63,816 nt of DNA from Oculatellaceae cyanobacterium Prado106 (GCA_025454315.1 JALOOP010000012.1:1-63816); one strand, 5' to 3'; positions 1 through 10,800 are shown, counted from the first letter of the stretch. Program-made: numbers and translations. Notes: generated by a model not told the origin, from the letters alone.

Positions 1-114
1 CTTGTTTTGTCAACTCTTGAAAAACAGGGTCTATTATGGCAATTAACTCTGTGAGAAGAATCTGAAATGTCCTCATAGCCTTGAATTTGGAATTGCTGTG
101 ATCACAGCGGACAG

Positions 115-2115
115 GTGATTGCAGAATACCTCGACCATCAACACCGTCTCCCCTCCCTGTTTGGCCTCAACTTTCCCGCCGACGATATCCCGCCCCACGC
201 CCGTCAGTTATTCCGGGAAGCCCGAGTCCGCAACGTAGTCGATGTGGAACTCGGTGTCATTGGTCAAAGCCGTCTCTGTGATCCAGACACCGGCGAAATC
301 CTGGCCGAAGATTGGGTCTACCGTCCGCTCGACCCCTGTCACATGGAATATCTCACGGCCATGGGGGTGCGCTCCAGTGTGGTCGCTCCCATTTTTGACC
401 ATGATGAAATGTGGGGACTCCTCGTCGGCCACCATGCCGATCGCAAAGAACTTGCTATGGAACAACTCCAAGCCGTACAACTGGTCGTGGAACAGCTTTC
501 GGTGGCGATCGCCCAGTCCAACCTCCTCACCGCCGCCCAGGAAAAGGCCGATCGCGAAGCCACCCTCAGCCGCATCGCCACCCTGCTCCACTCCCTCACC
601 ACCATCGAACTACAACAGGCTCTCGAAGAAACCGTCGCCGCCTTCCACGGCTCCGGCGGCAGACTCTACATCAGCAACGCCATCACCCAAGCCGATGCCG
701 CCCCCCTCAAGGAATCGCCTCTTCAGGTCTACACCTGTGGCCAACAGCCCGTCATGCCCGAACACACCATGCTTCAGGCGATGGAGCAGTCCTTTGGCAT
801 CCAGGACTACTTTGGCCATCGCATTCCCCAAGGCGACTACCGTCCCTGGGCGATCGAAGATGTCTACCAAATCGGCGATCTGCGAAACCTCCAGCCCCTG
901 CTCCGTCCTACCGCCATCCGCAGTCTGCTGATCGTCCCGTTAATGGCACGTCAACAAAGAGTTGGCTATCTCAGCATCTTCCGAGATGAATTTGTCGCTG
1001 AAACCCTCTGGGCGGGTGAATTTCATCCCGACAGCCGCCAAACCTATCCCCGCCAGTCTTTTGAAATTTGGAAGCATTCCCAAACCGGACGGGTCACTCC
1101 CTGGACGGACATTGACTGCGATATGGCAACTGCGATCGCCCAACAATTCGCCACCGCCCTCGAACAGCACGAACTCTATCGCCAAATCCAAACCTTCAAC
1201 GCCAACCTGGAACAGCAGGTCGAACAGCGCACTGCCGAACTCCAACAAGCCCTCGTCAACCTCCAGCGCACCCAATCCCAACTGATTCAAGCCGAAAAAA
1301 TGTCCGGCCTGGGACAACTGGTCGCCGGAGTCGCCCACGAAATTAACAACCCCGTCAACTTCATCCACGGCAACCTCAATCACGTCTGTGGCTACACTCA
1401 AGATCTTCTAAAATTCATCCAGCTTTACCAACAGCATTACCCCCCACTCCCTCCAGAAATTCAGGATCAGGTCAACGATCTAGACCTAGATTTCATCCGC
1501 CACGACCTGCCCCAAACCGTCGCCTCCATGCAGGCAGGCACCGAGCGCATTCGCCAACTCGTCCTCTCGCTCCGCAACTTTTCCCGCCTCGACGAAGCCG
1601 AAATGAAACCCGTCGATATCCACGAAGGCATCGAAAGCACATTGCTCCTGCTGCAACATCGCCTCAAAGCCAATGGCGATCGCCCCCCCATCACCATCAT
1701 CAAGGAATACGGCACCCTCCCCCTCGTCGAATGCTACGCCGGACAACTCAACCAGGTGTTCATGAATATTCTCAGCAATGCGATCGATGTTCTAGAAGAA
1801 GAAAATCGCCATTGCCCTCTCTCCGAACGCTCAGGGAAATCAGGCCAAATTCGCATTGAAACCGCTCCAAAAGACGATCAGCACATCACCATCCGCATCT
1901 CAGACAACGGCAAAGGCATGACCGCCGCCGTCCAACGCTGCATCTTCAACCCCTTCTTCACCACCAAACCCGTCGGTCAAGGCACCGGACTCGGCCTCTC
2001 CCTCGTCTACCACATCATCGTCGAAAAACACCAAGGCACCCTCGACTGCGAATCTCAACCTGGCCAAGGAACAGAGTTTGCGATCGCCATTCCCCAACAG
2101 TGGGTTCCCCGGTAA
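115..2115 (+). CDS. Phytochrome-like GAF-PHY sensor histidine kinase, N-terminally truncated
   Basis: Cytosolic light or signal sensor kinase. Residues about 1-125 are the second half of a phytochrome-type GAF domain: FPADDIPPHAR resembles the phytochrome FPATDIPxxAR motif, and Cys75-His76 in DPCHMEYLTAMGV sits where bilin is attached. Residues about 150-360 resemble a PHY domain with the tongue motif PRQSF at 312-316. A coiled coil leads to the kinase core: H-box GVAHEINNP, N-box NILSNAID, G1 DNGKGM, F-box FFTTKP, G2 GTGLGLSL. The ORF opens with GTG at 115 and an in-frame stop lies at 82-84, yet the GAF domain should begin some 40-60 residues earlier. No other frame of bases 1-114 supplies it. 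Either the gene is a 5'-truncated remnant or its start has been rearranged. No receiver domain is attached. Kinase assignment is firm; bilin binding is inference. Confidence 0.85.
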   Translation: MIAEYLDHQHRLPSLFGLNFPADDIPPHARQLFREARVRNVVDVELGVIGQSRLCDPDTGEILAEDWVYRPLDPCHMEYLTAMGVRSSVVAPIFDHDEMWGLLVGHHADRKELAMEQLQAVQLVVEQLSVAIAQSNLLTAAQEKADREATLSRIATLLHSLTTIELQQALEETVAAFHGSGGRLYISNAITQADAAPLKESPLQVYTCGQQPVMPEHTMLQAMEQSFGIQDYFGHRIPQGDYRPWAIEDVYQIGDLRNLQPLLRPTAIRSLLIVPLMARQQRVGYLSIFRDEFVAETLWAGEFHPDSRQTYPRQSFEIWKHSQTGRVTPWTDIDCDMATAIAQQFATALEQHELYRQIQTFNANLEQQVEQRTAELQQALVNLQRTQSQLIQAEKMSGLGQLVAGVAHEINNPVNFIHGNLNHVCGYTQDLLKFIQLYQQHYPPLPPEIQDQVNDLDLDFIRHDLPQTVASMQAGTERIRQLVLSLRNFSRLDEAEMKPVDIHEGIESTLLLLQHRLKANGDRPPITIIKEYGTLPLVECYAGQLNQVFMNILSNAIDVLEEENRHCPLSERSGKSGQIRIETAPKDDQHITIRISDNGKGMTAAVQRCIFNPFFTTKPVGQGTGLGLSLVYHIIVEKHQGTLDCESQPGQGTEFAIAIPQQWVPR

Positions 2116-2289
2116 GAGCGTAGATGGGTGGAAGGGCGAAAGGGGAAGGGCGAAAGGGGAAAGGGATTTCAATGAATCAATTTATGGACGACACCGCGAT
2201 TTTTCCTGGCTCCTTTCTAGATCAATTTTCTAAAGGATGTCCAAGATTCCCCCTTTCCCCTTTTCCCTTTCCCCTTTCCCCTCTCAAAC

Positions 2290-2928
2290 TCACTGAGGAG
2301 AATCCGTAAAAATCGCGCCCTGAACCGCCAAATCCACCTTATCTCCTTCTGCCAGCCCCGGATTATCACAAAAAATGGCCTGCTCCACATTGCTGCGGCT
2401 GAAGTTGGTGCCGCTGAGATGGGTTTCGCCCAAGTCCGCACCGCGCAAATCTGCCAAACTCAAATCGGCCATGCTCAGATCCGCAAGGCTAAAATCTGCA
2501 CCTCTCAGATCGGCACCTCTCAGATCCGCCCCGCGCAAATTCGCTAGCCGCAGATCGGCTCCTCTAAGATCCGCCCCACGAAAATGAGTCAAGCTCAAAT
2601 CCGCGCCGCGCAAATCGGCTCCGCTCAGATCCGCCCCAATAAACCTTGAACCAATGAAGTAACTGTTGACCATCGAAGCTCCGCTCAAGTTCGCTTCACT
2701 CAAGTCAGCGTCACGCAAGTCAGCCTCCACCAGGTCAGCTCCAAGCAGCTTAACCCCATTGAGCTTGACGCCAATTAAATCCACACCAATATTTTGATTC
2801 TCCTGTCGCCACTGATTCCAGTCCTGAACATCCTTCTTCAAACGATTGAGTTGATCCGCCTTAGCCTGGGCGGCAAGTTGTTTGGCCAGTTCCTGTACGT
2901 TGGGTTGATTCACAATGGCGCTACTCAA
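2290..2928 (-). CDS. Pentapeptide-repeat protein
   Basis: A 212-residue protein with a short helical N-terminus (about 50 residues, AKQLAAQAKADQLNRLKKDV) followed by roughly 20 tandem A(D/N)LXX units from about residue 55 to 190, for example GADLRGADLRLANLRGADL. The family folds into a right-handed quadrilateral beta helix; functions vary and none can be assigned here. There is no signal peptide or membrane segment. The apparent start is TTG at 2928, with GTG at 2913 as an alternative; neither has a clear Shine-Dalgarno. It converges with the upstream kinase, and the spacer between them carries GGGCGAAAGG-type low-complexity repeats. Confidence 0.85.
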   Translation of the reverse strand: MSSAIVNQPNVQELAKQLAAQAKADQLNRLKKDVQDWNQWRQENQNIGVDLIGVKLNGVKLLGADLVEADLRDADLSEANLSGASMVNSYFIGSRFIGADLSGADLRGADLSLTHFRGADLRGADLRLANLRGADLRGADLRGADFSLADLSMADLSLADLRGADLGETHLSGTNFSRSNVEQAIFCDNPGLAEGDKVDLAVQGAIFTDSPQ

Positions 2929-4494
2929 AAATTTCAGAATGAAAGAATTTTAGTCGTCGCATCGACGACAGATCAATCGTGATCCAGCAAATTAATCGAA
3001 TTTTTTGGCCTGATCCAGGACTAATGTCCAAAAAAAGATTCAGTCCCAAATTTCTAGCCCCAACCGATGCAATCCACTGCAATCCACTGCAATCCACCCT
3101 GACCTTCCGCGAAATCCAGGACTTATCAGTGAACCCGGCAATCTAGAATCCAGCAATCTAGAATCCGGCAATCTAGAATCCAACAATCTAGAATCCGGCT
3201 ACCTAAAAGAGAGCCTCGGTTCATGCCGTCAGGTTCGAGCCAATGTCAATTTAGGAGTAGATGATTCGGGCAGTTAATCATGGCAGGCATCCTTACCCCT
3301 GATGCTCAAAATCATCTTACAACAACCTCATCCCATCAGTGGGGTTCTACGTAGAAAAGTGTTTGACTCCTCATGAAGCCTTTAAACTCCTAAAATCCTT
3401 TTACAAAAGTTATCTATTAAAACCGGAAAGAAAATTACAAAATCTAAAAAGACAAAACAACACCCCTTCTTTCCCACCTGCCTTTTTTCTTTTTCCCACC
3501 TAGAATTCTCTTTCCCAGACATCGCGTGACCTCCCTCCATTTCCCAGGTTGCCGTCCATATCCTTAATATCCACAGCAATGAAAGTGCTTTTTGTTACGT
3601 TCATGCTTGCGCCCAACCCAACAAGGGTAAGCTAGACAACTTTTGAGAAAAACAAAATTCGGCTTCAGATCTTTACGGACAACAGTGCTTGTACTTAGAA
3701 TTGACGGTAAGCTCAAAATTCCCCCCGCAAAGATTTGCCAGATCTTTACGGTTTAGCAATGGATACTCAGTGAAAATCTGGTACCCTGGTTAAAATACGT
3801 AAATTGGTCTTGTCAAATTTGTCACTCTGCCTTGCTGTCAGACTGAACTTGAGCAGGAATGAATTTGAGCCAGGAAGAATGGGCGATCGCCATCCTTCCA
3901 AAACAGTCATCGCAGGGGCAAGGGTCTACCATCAGGCAACGGTTACGATTGGGCAACGGTTACGATCAGGCAACGGTTACGATTGGGCATCAATTCGGGC
4001 GATCGAGTAATCCCAATTACTCCATTTCCCCATCGGATTTCGTATCGAATTCATCAGGTTTTCTCAGGCATCGCCCCTAAAGTAGTAGAGGATTTCACGG
4101 AATGGATTCCAGAACTGGAGTCTTATTCTTCCTCAAGGTTCTGCTTTGCGATGCCGGGTTTTACTGTATGCGATCGCCCACACAACCTACCCATGTGACT
4201 CACATTGTCCCGATTCTCACCCTGAATATTCCTGCTTGGGAACATCCTCCCTTCCCTTTTGCAACTCACCGTTCCACCTTGAGGCTTCGAGAACGCTACT
4301 CGTCGCCATTGGGTCGCATCCCGTCCTTCTCGTTGCACAAGAATTCAAATTTTACTAAGAATTCGAGTTTCACAAGATTCACGGCTTCAAACAGATTCAA
4401 ATAGATTCAGATTCAACCAGATTCAGATTTAACCAGATTCAGACTAGAGCGATTTCACCTTTCATCCCATCCTCAAGCACCCCTCAAGCACCCC
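2929..4494. repeat. Gene-free spacer with four small tandem arrays
   Basis: No convincing gene in 1.56 kb; the short ORFs here lack coding character. Visible structure: a 10-bp array AATCCACTGC at 3071-3097; four 15-bp units CAATCTAGAATCCRG at 3139-3198, each holding TCTAGA; three copies of CAACGGTTACG spaced exactly 17 bp at 3937, 3954 and 3971; and a degenerate array of AACCAGATTCAG (period 16) at about 4390-4445. The last lies just upstream of the taxis operon, so its promoter must lie in or next to it. Confidence 0.75.
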
Positions 4495-5559
4495 ATGAAT
4501 ACGACCTCCATGAGTAGCTACGAGCCATCCCAAAGACTCCATCCCCCCAGCCTGTTGGCGCAGCTCGCGAATCGCCAACTCAATGGGTGTTTAAAAGTAC
4601 TCAGTGGGGCGGCTTCATGGTCAATCTACTTGGAACAGGGACGACTGATCTACGCCACCAGTTCGATCGATCCCTTTGGGCGCTTGGATCGACATCTCCG
4701 ACGACTCAGCATCCGCATTCCCAGTCTCGTCAGCGCCGTGCGCGTCCAGGTCAGACTCCTATTTGAAACCCCCTCCCCCGAAGACGAAGCCACCCAAAAC
4801 GGCGACTACCGCGCCATCTGCTGGCTGGTCGAACAGCACCACCTCAGCAGCGATCAGGCCACCATCCTCATCGAAGAACTCTCCAAAGAAGTCCTCGACA
4901 CCTTCCTGCAAGTCCAAGAAGGCAGCTACGAATTCGCCGAATGGGATCAGCTCAACGAGTTCCCTCGCTTCTGCCGCCTCGACCTGGTTCCCCTCGTCGA
5001 AGCCTGTCAAAATCAATCGCGCCGCCGCCAAGCCTTCAACCAGGTCGCCACGCCTGCCGATCGCGCCGAACTCCCCAGTCGCAGCGCCTTCCTCCAACCC
5101 GACCTAGGCCGTCGCGCCGAAAATAATGGCAATGGCTCTACCCTTGGCACCACAACCCCCACCGCCCGCAATCAACAATCCAGCGCCGCCAAAACCAACT
5201 ACACGATCGCCTGCATCGACGACAGCCCCACCGTCCTCAACGCCATCAACTCCTTCCTCAACGACAAAGGCGTGGCCGTCATCATGATCAACGATCCGGT
5301 CAAGGCGCTCATGCAAATCATTCGGAGTAAGCCCGATCTCATCCTGTTGGATGTCACCATGCCCAACCTGGATGGCTACGAATTATGTTCCCTGTTGCGA
5401 AAGCATCCCCATTTCAAAAACACGCCTGTGGTCATGGTCACCAGCAACACAGGCTTCATTGACCGTGCAAAAGCAAAACTAGTCGGTGCATCGGGTTATT
5501 TAACCAAGCCTTTCACTCAACCGGATCTCATCAAAATGGTCTTCAAGCATCTCAGCTAG
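4495..5559 (+). CDS. pixG: PATAN (DUF4388)-receiver protein, PixG-like
   Basis: First gene of the taxis operon, 354 residues. The N-terminal half (about 15-190) matches the PATAN/DUF4388 domain of cyanobacterial PatA-type regulators: LLAQLANRQLNGCLKVL followed by YLEQGRLIYATSS. A linker rich in polar residues leads to a CheY-like receiver (about 238-354) with acidic pair D242-D243, phospho-acceptor D286 in LILLDVTMP and K338 in LTKPF. In PixG/PilG proteins the receiver is phosphorylated by the CheA homologue and steers type IV pilus motors. The ATG at 4495 is used. Oddly, the last codons and stop (KHLS-stop) form the first unit of a five-unit 15-bp array that continues downstream. Pix versus Pil naming rests on the MCP in the same operon. 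Confidence 0.85.
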   Translation: MNTTSMSSYEPSQRLHPPSLLAQLANRQLNGCLKVLSGAASWSIYLEQGRLIYATSSIDPFGRLDRHLRRLSIRIPSLVSAVRVQVRLLFETPSPEDEATQNGDYRAICWLVEQHHLSSDQATILIEELSKEVLDTFLQVQEGSYEFAEWDQLNEFPRFCRLDLVPLVEACQNQSRRRQAFNQVATPADRAELPSRSAFLQPDLGRRAENNGNGSTLGTTTPTARNQQSSAAKTNYTIACIDDSPTVLNAINSFLNDKGVAVIMINDPVKALMQIIRSKPDLILLDVTMPNLDGYELCSLLRKHPHFKNTPVVMVTSNTGFIDRAKAKLVGASGYLTKPFTQPDLIKMVFKHLS

Positions 5560-5619
5560 AAGCATCCCAGCCAAAAACATCTCAGCCAAAAACATCTCAG
5601 CTAAAAGCATCTCAGCTAG
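5545..5619 (+). repeat. Five 15-bp units duplicating the 3' end of pixG
   Basis: Units 5545-5559, 5560-5574, 5575-5589, 5590-5604 and 5605-5619 follow AARCATCYCAGCYAR. The first encodes the KHLS-stop end of pixG; read in frame the others give KHPSQ, KHLSQ, KHLS-stop and KHLS-stop. The stop codon itself has been copied and mutated. Confidence 0.9.
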
Positions 5620-5665
5620 AAAGACGAATAAACCTCCACCATCAGCTTTGGAAAATCCATTGATT

Positions 5666-5725
5666 CTTGTGGGATAGGCGTCTCGCCTGTCCATGTGAGG
5701 ACAGACGAGACGCCTATCCCACAAG
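5666..5725. repeat. Dispersed palindromic repeat, copy 1
   Basis: Arms of 27 bp (CTTGTGGGATAGGCGTCTCG on the left) with a 6-nt loop and one arm mismatch. The same hairpin recurs at 36094-36153, where it sits inside a mobile 117-bp element. The remaining spacer 5726-6352 shows no gene I trust; an 84-codon A-rich ORF at 5797-6051 has no recognisable features. Confidence 0.85.
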
Positions 5726-6352
5726 AGTAAACCGGAGTCATAGGGTTGAGTCCGTTTTAAAGGTTGCTTTTATAGAGCAACTCATCCGAAAATTAAATGA
5801 ATGAACGGATTCAAAAAATGCTTTTGGGATGGATATGGGCTGACTCTTTAAGGAGGTTCAACCTAACGTACAACACCCCTGACTGCAAACAAAACAGAAA
5901 TGAAGACACCAACTTAGAAGATATCCAAGGGTTCAACCCAAGATTCAAAACCAGGATTGAGCTGGGATTAGGAAAACACAACTTTAATTCCATCGTCGAT
6001 CGCTTTTGCATCAAATGCGAATCTTCTAAAGAAATGTCTTCATCAGAATAGTTCATATCAGGTTGAGCGATGACATCATGTTTTGGATCGGCTGTTCATG
6101 CTTTCAAAAGTACCTGACCTTTAGAGACTGTGTTTAATCACACGCTTTTGATCATGCTTTAGACCAGAAAGGAATAACAGATTCAGCATCACCGTCTCTC
6201 TTTGGCATCAAGGCTGGATAAAACGATTTCTTCAGTGACTTCCGCTATCAGGACTTCCATTGTTGAAATCCAAAATCCAAACTCAGGAATCCAATAGGGA
6301 GCGTGGAAAAACATGATTCCCGATTATTGCAAGCAAGGATAAGACAAACTTC

Positions 6353-6715
6353 ATGGGTATGATTTTAGTCGTTGAAGATACACCGTCCGAAATGGAATTG
6401 ATGAGCCATTACCTGCGGGAAAGTGGCTACAGCGTCATTGGTGCATTAAGTGCGAAGGAAGCGATCGCCAAAGCGGTCGAACAAAAACCAGATGCGATCG
6501 TCACCGACGTGGTGATGCCGGGAATGAGCGGCTTTGAACTCTGCCGCAGTCTCAAAAAACATCCTGCCACCGAAAAGGTGCCCATCGTCATCTGTTCTTC
6601 CAAAAATCTCGAAATCGATCGCCTTTGGGGGATGAAGCAAGGAGCCGATGCTTACATCACCAAGCCCTACACCCGAGAACAACTCGTGCGCGCCGTTAAA
6701 TCGGTCACGGGCTAA
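6353..6715 (+). CDS. pixH: CheY-like response regulator, PixH-like
   Basis: A stand-alone receiver of 120 residues with all catalytic positions: acidic pocket E/D in VVEDTPSE, phospho-acceptor D52 in IVTDVVMPG and the lysine in YITKPY. In Pix/Pil operons PixH is the second CheY, thought to oppose PixG or act as a phosphate sink for the CheA homologue. It lies 794 bp downstream of pixG, with repeats between them, and 139 bp ahead of the CheW gene on the same strand. Start ATG at 6353. Confidence 0.9.
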   Translation: MGMILVVEDTPSEMELMSHYLRESGYSVIGALSAKEAIAKAVEQKPDAIVTDVVMPGMSGFELCRSLKKHPATEKVPIVICSSKNLEIDRLWGMKQGADAYITKPYTREQLVRAVKSVTG

Positions 6716-6854
6716 ACGGGCGATCGGGTTACGGCGATCGGGTTCAAGGCGCTCAAGCTAAACGGCTACGGGTACAAACATGACAAGCTAACGGCTACAG
6801 GCTATACGGCCACAGGATACAAGACCAGGCGAAACTCCTACAGACAAACACTCT

Positions 6855-7373
6855 ATGAATCCCTCATCGCTTGCCCTGCCCACAAATCGGTTGGCGAAAG
6901 CTGCCGGGGAAACCTACCTCAAATTTCAACTCAATCGTCAGGTGCCTGCCGTCTTCTCCATGCGCCATGTGCAGGAAGCCCTCATTCTCCCTGCCCGTCG
7001 CCTCACCACCATGCCCAATATGCCCGCCCCCGTCCTAGGGTTGACCAATCGGCGCAACCGCGTCTCCTGGGTGGTGGATCTCCCCCAACTCCTGGGACTC
7101 TCTGCCCTAGATAGCAACACCCAGCAGCACACGCTGATTCTGGTACAAGTCGGCTCCGTACCCATCGGCTTCGCCGTCCAGCAGGTCGAAGGCATCACCC
7201 GCCTCAATCCCGAAGACATTCAATCTCCCCGAGGTCAGGTTACCTCTGCGCTCGTGCCCTATCTTCGCGGTTGCATTCTCCAAAAACAAGACGACAAGCA
7301 GGAAGTTTTAATTGTGCTAGATGCAGAGGCGATCGCCCAATCCCCCCTCCTGCTCGGCAATGAGCCCGTTTAA
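6855..7373 (+). CDS. pixI: CheW-like adaptor, PixI-like
   Basis: A 172-residue single CheW domain. It couples the chemoreceptor to the CheA-type kinase at the membrane-associated signalling array. Recognisable stretches are FSMRHVQEALILP, PAPVLGLTNRRNRVSWVVDL and VGSVPIGFAVQQVEGITRL, following the CheW beta-barrel pattern. It stands between the CheY-like gene and the MCP gene, the usual order in pixGHIJL and pilGHIJL operons. The spacer from here to the MCP (7374-7726) has no gene and no obvious structure; a secondary promoter there is possible. Confidence 0.88.
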   Translation: MNPSSLALPTNRLAKAAGETYLKFQLNRQVPAVFSMRHVQEALILPARRLTTMPNMPAPVLGLTNRRNRVSWVVDLPQLLGLSALDSNTQQHTLILVQVGSVPIGFAVQQVEGITRLNPEDIQSPRGQVTSALVPYLRGCILQKQDDKQEVLIVLDAEAIAQSPLLLGNEPV

Positions 7374-7726
7374 TTTCCCATGAAACCCATCGGCGAAACC
7401 TGTGCATCAGCCCCACTTTGAAATCCCCTTAAAATTCTCGGCATCCCTGTTCCTGACTTCAAATTAAAATTTCGACTCGGTTCAATTCCAGTTTCCGGGT
7501 GTCATCTCAACAGGTCAGGCTTGACGGTTAGAGAGGTTACACTCCACGCAATTTCTCTAATCGATAGAAGCCATCGAATATCGTTTAACACGCTTTGAAC
7601 TTGTCTTATTAGTTGTCTTTGATTTTCAATCCTCCGTTATTCTGTTTCTCATTTTTTGCGATCGCTTTTCCACCATTCGTCCGCTGAGCCACGAATCCAC
7701 CTTTGCGCTACGAGGCATTTTCTTCT

Positions 7727-10708
7727 ATGACCATCCAACCTCCCCGGCAAGCAAACACCAATGGGCGGAGCCAAACTGAAGATCGGCTCCCCACTATCAC
7801 AGGGGAGTCGCCCAGTCCATCCCCCACTAAAAGTAAGCCCACGGTCGTTCACTATCGCGGTTCCACCACCAATGCTGGCTCACCCCAGTCGGGGCTATTG
7901 AAATGGTTCTTTAACCTGCCCGTGCGGCGCAAACAGTTGCTGGCGCTGATCACTTCCGAGATCCTGTCCGTCGTTGGCCTCGTTGGCGTTGGTTCCTGGC
8001 TGATTATCTCGGGGGGACGCGCCCAGCTTGCCAACCAGGCCAAATCTGAGGTGGATGTCGCCGAAATCGCCTACAACATCAAAATCAACCAGATGCGCTT
8101 CGGTTCTCGTGGACAAGCTGACAACACCGCTGTCATTAATGCCGCTCGGGAAGCTGCTGCCGGACGTTTGTCCCCCGATCTGCGACAACAGGTGAAAACA
8201 ATCCTGTCCAACGAAGTCAGCGCCCGCAACATGGAGTTTGCCACCCTGGTTAGCCCCGATCTGCGAATCATCGTCAACGCCAACGCCGATCGCGCCGGAG
8301 AAAGATTCGATCCCGAAGGCCTGGTCGGAACGGTGTTGACCAACCCGCGTCAACTGACCGCAACGACGACGATCACCATGGCTGATCTGCAAAAAGAATC
8401 GCCCCCCTCGATCGCCAGCCTCCCCAACCAAGAACAGTTAATCCGCTACGTCATCACCCCCATCCGCAGCCCTGAAACCCAGACCCTGGTCGGTGTTCTG
8501 GTCTTCGGTGATGTTGTCAAACCGCAAATCCCCGAAACCGCTCTAGAAGCTTTAGCCAGCGGCTACAGCGCCGTTTACCGCCGTTTACCCAGCGGTGAAT
8601 TCCAACTCGCCACCAGCCTAGAACTGGGCGATCCGCCCAACTGGAACCAGCTTCGCACCAACGCCGAAATTCCCCTGGAAAACCACTCCGTCCTGCAAAA
8701 AGCGGCTGACGCTCTGGAACCCCAAGAAAACGTCGGGGAAGCCGTCACCCAGCGGATGCGAATCGGGGGCACGGACTACACCGTAGCCGCCGAAGCCCTG
8801 TCCGATTTCCGGGGACAACCAATCGCCGTCCTCGTCCGAGGCACTCCCGAAAATGCTCTCAACGCTCTAATCCGTAATAGTTTGGCGCTCCAGCTTAGCG
8901 TAGCCTCCCTGGCTCTACTGGCCGATGTCTTCCTGGCCAGCATATTGGGACGTTCGATCGCCAATCCCATCGAAAATCTCCGTCGCTTCACCCAGCGATT
9001 TGGCGGGGGCGATCGCCAAGCCAGAGCCGAGGTGTTTGCCCAGGATGAAGTCGGCGAACTGGCAGAGTCCTTCAACACCCTGGCCGAGAACGTCCAAACC
9101 TCCGAAGTCCAACTGCAAGACCAAGCTATGCGCCAACAGATGGAGGCCGAGCGCGCTATTCTCCTGGCCGATCTCACCAGTCGGATGCGGCAGTTTGGCG
9201 ATCGCGATCGCATCTTCGCCATTGCCACCCAGGAAGTCCGCGAAACCCTCAAGGCCGATCGCACCCTGGTCTATCTCTTTGATGGCAGTTGGTCGGGCGA
9301 AATTGTCGCTGAATCGGTCAAACTGGGCTACCCCACCGCTTTGGGCGCACAAATCACCGATCCCTGCTTCATCGAGCAATATGTCGAAAAATATCGTAAA
9401 GGCCGAGTCCAGGCCACCCGCGACATCTACCAGGCTGGACTGACCGAGTGCCACCTGCGCCAGCTTGAACCCTTCCAGGTCAAAGCCAACCTGGTCGTTC
9501 CCATTCTCCAAAACGGCGAACTTATCGGCCTCATGGTGTCGCACCAATGCTCGGGCCCCCGCGACTGGGCCGAGTACGACATCAGCTTCTGTCGCCAAGT
9601 CGCGATTCAACTGGGCTTTGCCTTAGAGCAATCTGACCTGTTCCAACAGCGGGAAAAATCCCGGATGGAAACCGAACTGCTCTCAGAAGAACGCCGACAG
9701 CAGAAAGAAGAACTCCAGCGGCAGCTTGTGGACTTGCTCAGCGAAGTGGAAGGCGCATCGCGCGGTGACCTGACCGTTCGAGCCGAAGTCACCGCCGGAG
9801 AAATTGGCACGGTCGCCGACTTCTTCAACTCCATCATTGAAAGCTTGCGGCAAATCGTCATCCAAGTGAAACAGTCCGCCCTCCAGGTGAACGATTCCTT
9901 GGGCGAAAACGAAAGCGCCGTCCGTCGTCTCGCCGATGACGCTCTCCGCCAAGCCGAAGAAACTACCCGCACCCTGGATTCCGTCGAGCAAATGACCCAA
10001 TCCATCCAGCAGGTGGCCGATCGCGCTCAGCAAGCTGCCCTAGTCGCCAAAACTGCCTCCGAAACCGCAGAAGCAGGCGGCTCGGCGATGGATCTCACCG
10101 TCCAAAACATCCTCAGCCTGCGGGAAACCGTCGGTGAAACCGCCAAGAAAGTCAAACGTCTGGGTGAATCCTCCCAGCAAATTTCCAAGGTCGTCTCGCT
10201 GATTAATCAGATCGCTATGCAGACCAACCTCCTCGCCATCAACGCAGGCATTGAGGCAGCTCGGGCTGGTGAAGAAGGCCAGGGTTTCGCGGTCGTCGCC
10301 GAAGAAGTCGGAGAACTGGCCGCCCGATCGGCAGCCGCCACCCAGGAAATCGAAAAAATCGTCGATAACATCCAGCGCGAAACCAACCAGGTCGTCGAAG
10401 CCATGGAGCAAAGCACCTCCCAGGTCGTGGAAGGGACGCACCGAGTCGAAGATGCCAAGAAGAGCCTCAGCCAAATCATGGAAGTGTCGCGCCAAATCGA
10501 CATCTTGGTGCAGTCCATTTCCGAATCCGCCCTCTCCCAAGTGCATACCTCGACTTCAGTATCCAAGCTGATGAAGGAAGTCGCCGAAGTCTCAGAGCGC
10601 ACCTCCGACTCTTCCCGTCAAGTTTCCGACGCAATTCGGCAAACGGTCGGCATCGCCCAGGATCTGCAATCCTCCGTGGGTGCCTTTGAAGTCGGTCGGA
10701 ATGATTGA
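7727..10708 (+). CDS. pixJ: Methyl-accepting taxis receptor with cyanobacteriochrome-type GAF, PixJ-like
   Basis: Membrane phototaxis receptor of 993 residues (ATG 7727; an in-frame TTG at 7703 adds 8 residues and is less likely). Order: proline-rich cytosolic start; TM1 about 65-90 ([14 protein letters not shown]); extracellular cache-like region to about 380; TM2 about 385-405; HAMP; GAF about 470-640; second HAMP-like linker; coiled-coil signalling domain with hairpin tip [25 protein letters not shown]. The GAF domain carries DPCF with Cys547 and ECH with Cys575-His576. DXCF-type cyanobacteriochromes use exactly two such cysteines, and the 28-residue spacing equals that of TePixJ (Cys494/Cys522). 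So bilin binding and blue/green sensing are likely, though inferred. It would pass signals through the CheW and CheA homologues on either side. Confidence 0.9.
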   Translation: MTIQPPRQANTNGRSQTEDRLPTITGESPSPSPTKSKPTVVHYRGSTTNAGSPQSGLLKWFFNLPVRRKQLLALITSEILSVVGLVGVGSWLIISGGRAQLANQAKSEVDVAEIAYNIKINQMRFGSRGQADNTAVINAAREAAAGRLSPDLRQQVKTILSNEVSARNMEFATLVSPDLRIIVNANADRAGERFDPEGLVGTVLTNPRQLTATTTITMADLQKESPPSIASLPNQEQLIRYVITPIRSPETQTLVGVLVFGDVVKPQIPETALEALASGYSAVYRRLPSGEFQLATSLELGDPPNWNQLRTNAEIPLENHSVLQKAADALEPQENVGEAVTQRMRIGGTDYTVAAEALSDFRGQPIAVLVRGTPENALNALIRNSLALQLSVASLALLADVFLASILGRSIANPIENLRRFTQRFGGGDRQARAEVFAQDEVGELAESFNTLAENVQTSEVQLQDQAMRQQMEAERAILLADLTSRMRQFGDRDRIFAIATQEVRETLKADRTLVYLFDGSWSGEIVAESVKLGYPTALGAQITDPCFIEQYVEKYRKGRVQATRDIYQAGLTECHLRQLEPFQVKANLVVPILQNGELIGLMVSHQCSGPRDWAEYDISFCRQVAIQLGFALEQSDLFQQREKSRMETELLSEERRQQKEELQRQLVDLLSEVEGASRGDLTVRAEVTAGEIGTVADFFNSIIESLRQIVIQVKQSALQVNDSLGENESAVRRLADDALRQAEETTRTLDSVEQMTQSIQQVADRAQQAALVAKTASETAEAGGSAMDLTVQNILSLRETVGETAKKVKRLGESSQQISKVVSLINQIAMQTNLLAINAGIEAARAGEEGQGFAVVAEEVGELAARSAAATQEIEKIVDNIQRETNQVVEAMEQSTSQVVEGTHRVEDAKKSLSQIMEVSRQIDILVQSISESALSQVHTSTSVSKLMKEVAEVSERTSDSSRQVSDAIRQTVGIAQDLQSSVGAFEVGRND

Positions 10709-10800
10709 CCTGAAACAGCCCATTATTCTTTGAAGTCGATCGAGATCATTAACCTGAATCAACCCACTACTCACACGAAACCCATTACTCCCCAGAAACT

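Noticed and set aside
3071-3198. Possible CRISPR array
   Set aside because: Units are contiguous 10- and 15-bp repeats without spacers; no cas genes in the window.
3220-3260. GGTTCGAGCC resembling a tRNA T-loop
   Set aside because: No acceptor or anticodon stem can be folded around it.
5797-6051. 84-codon ORF between pixG and pixH
   Set aside because: A-rich, overlapped by an equally long antisense ORF, no recognised motif, no good ribosome site; treated as spacer.
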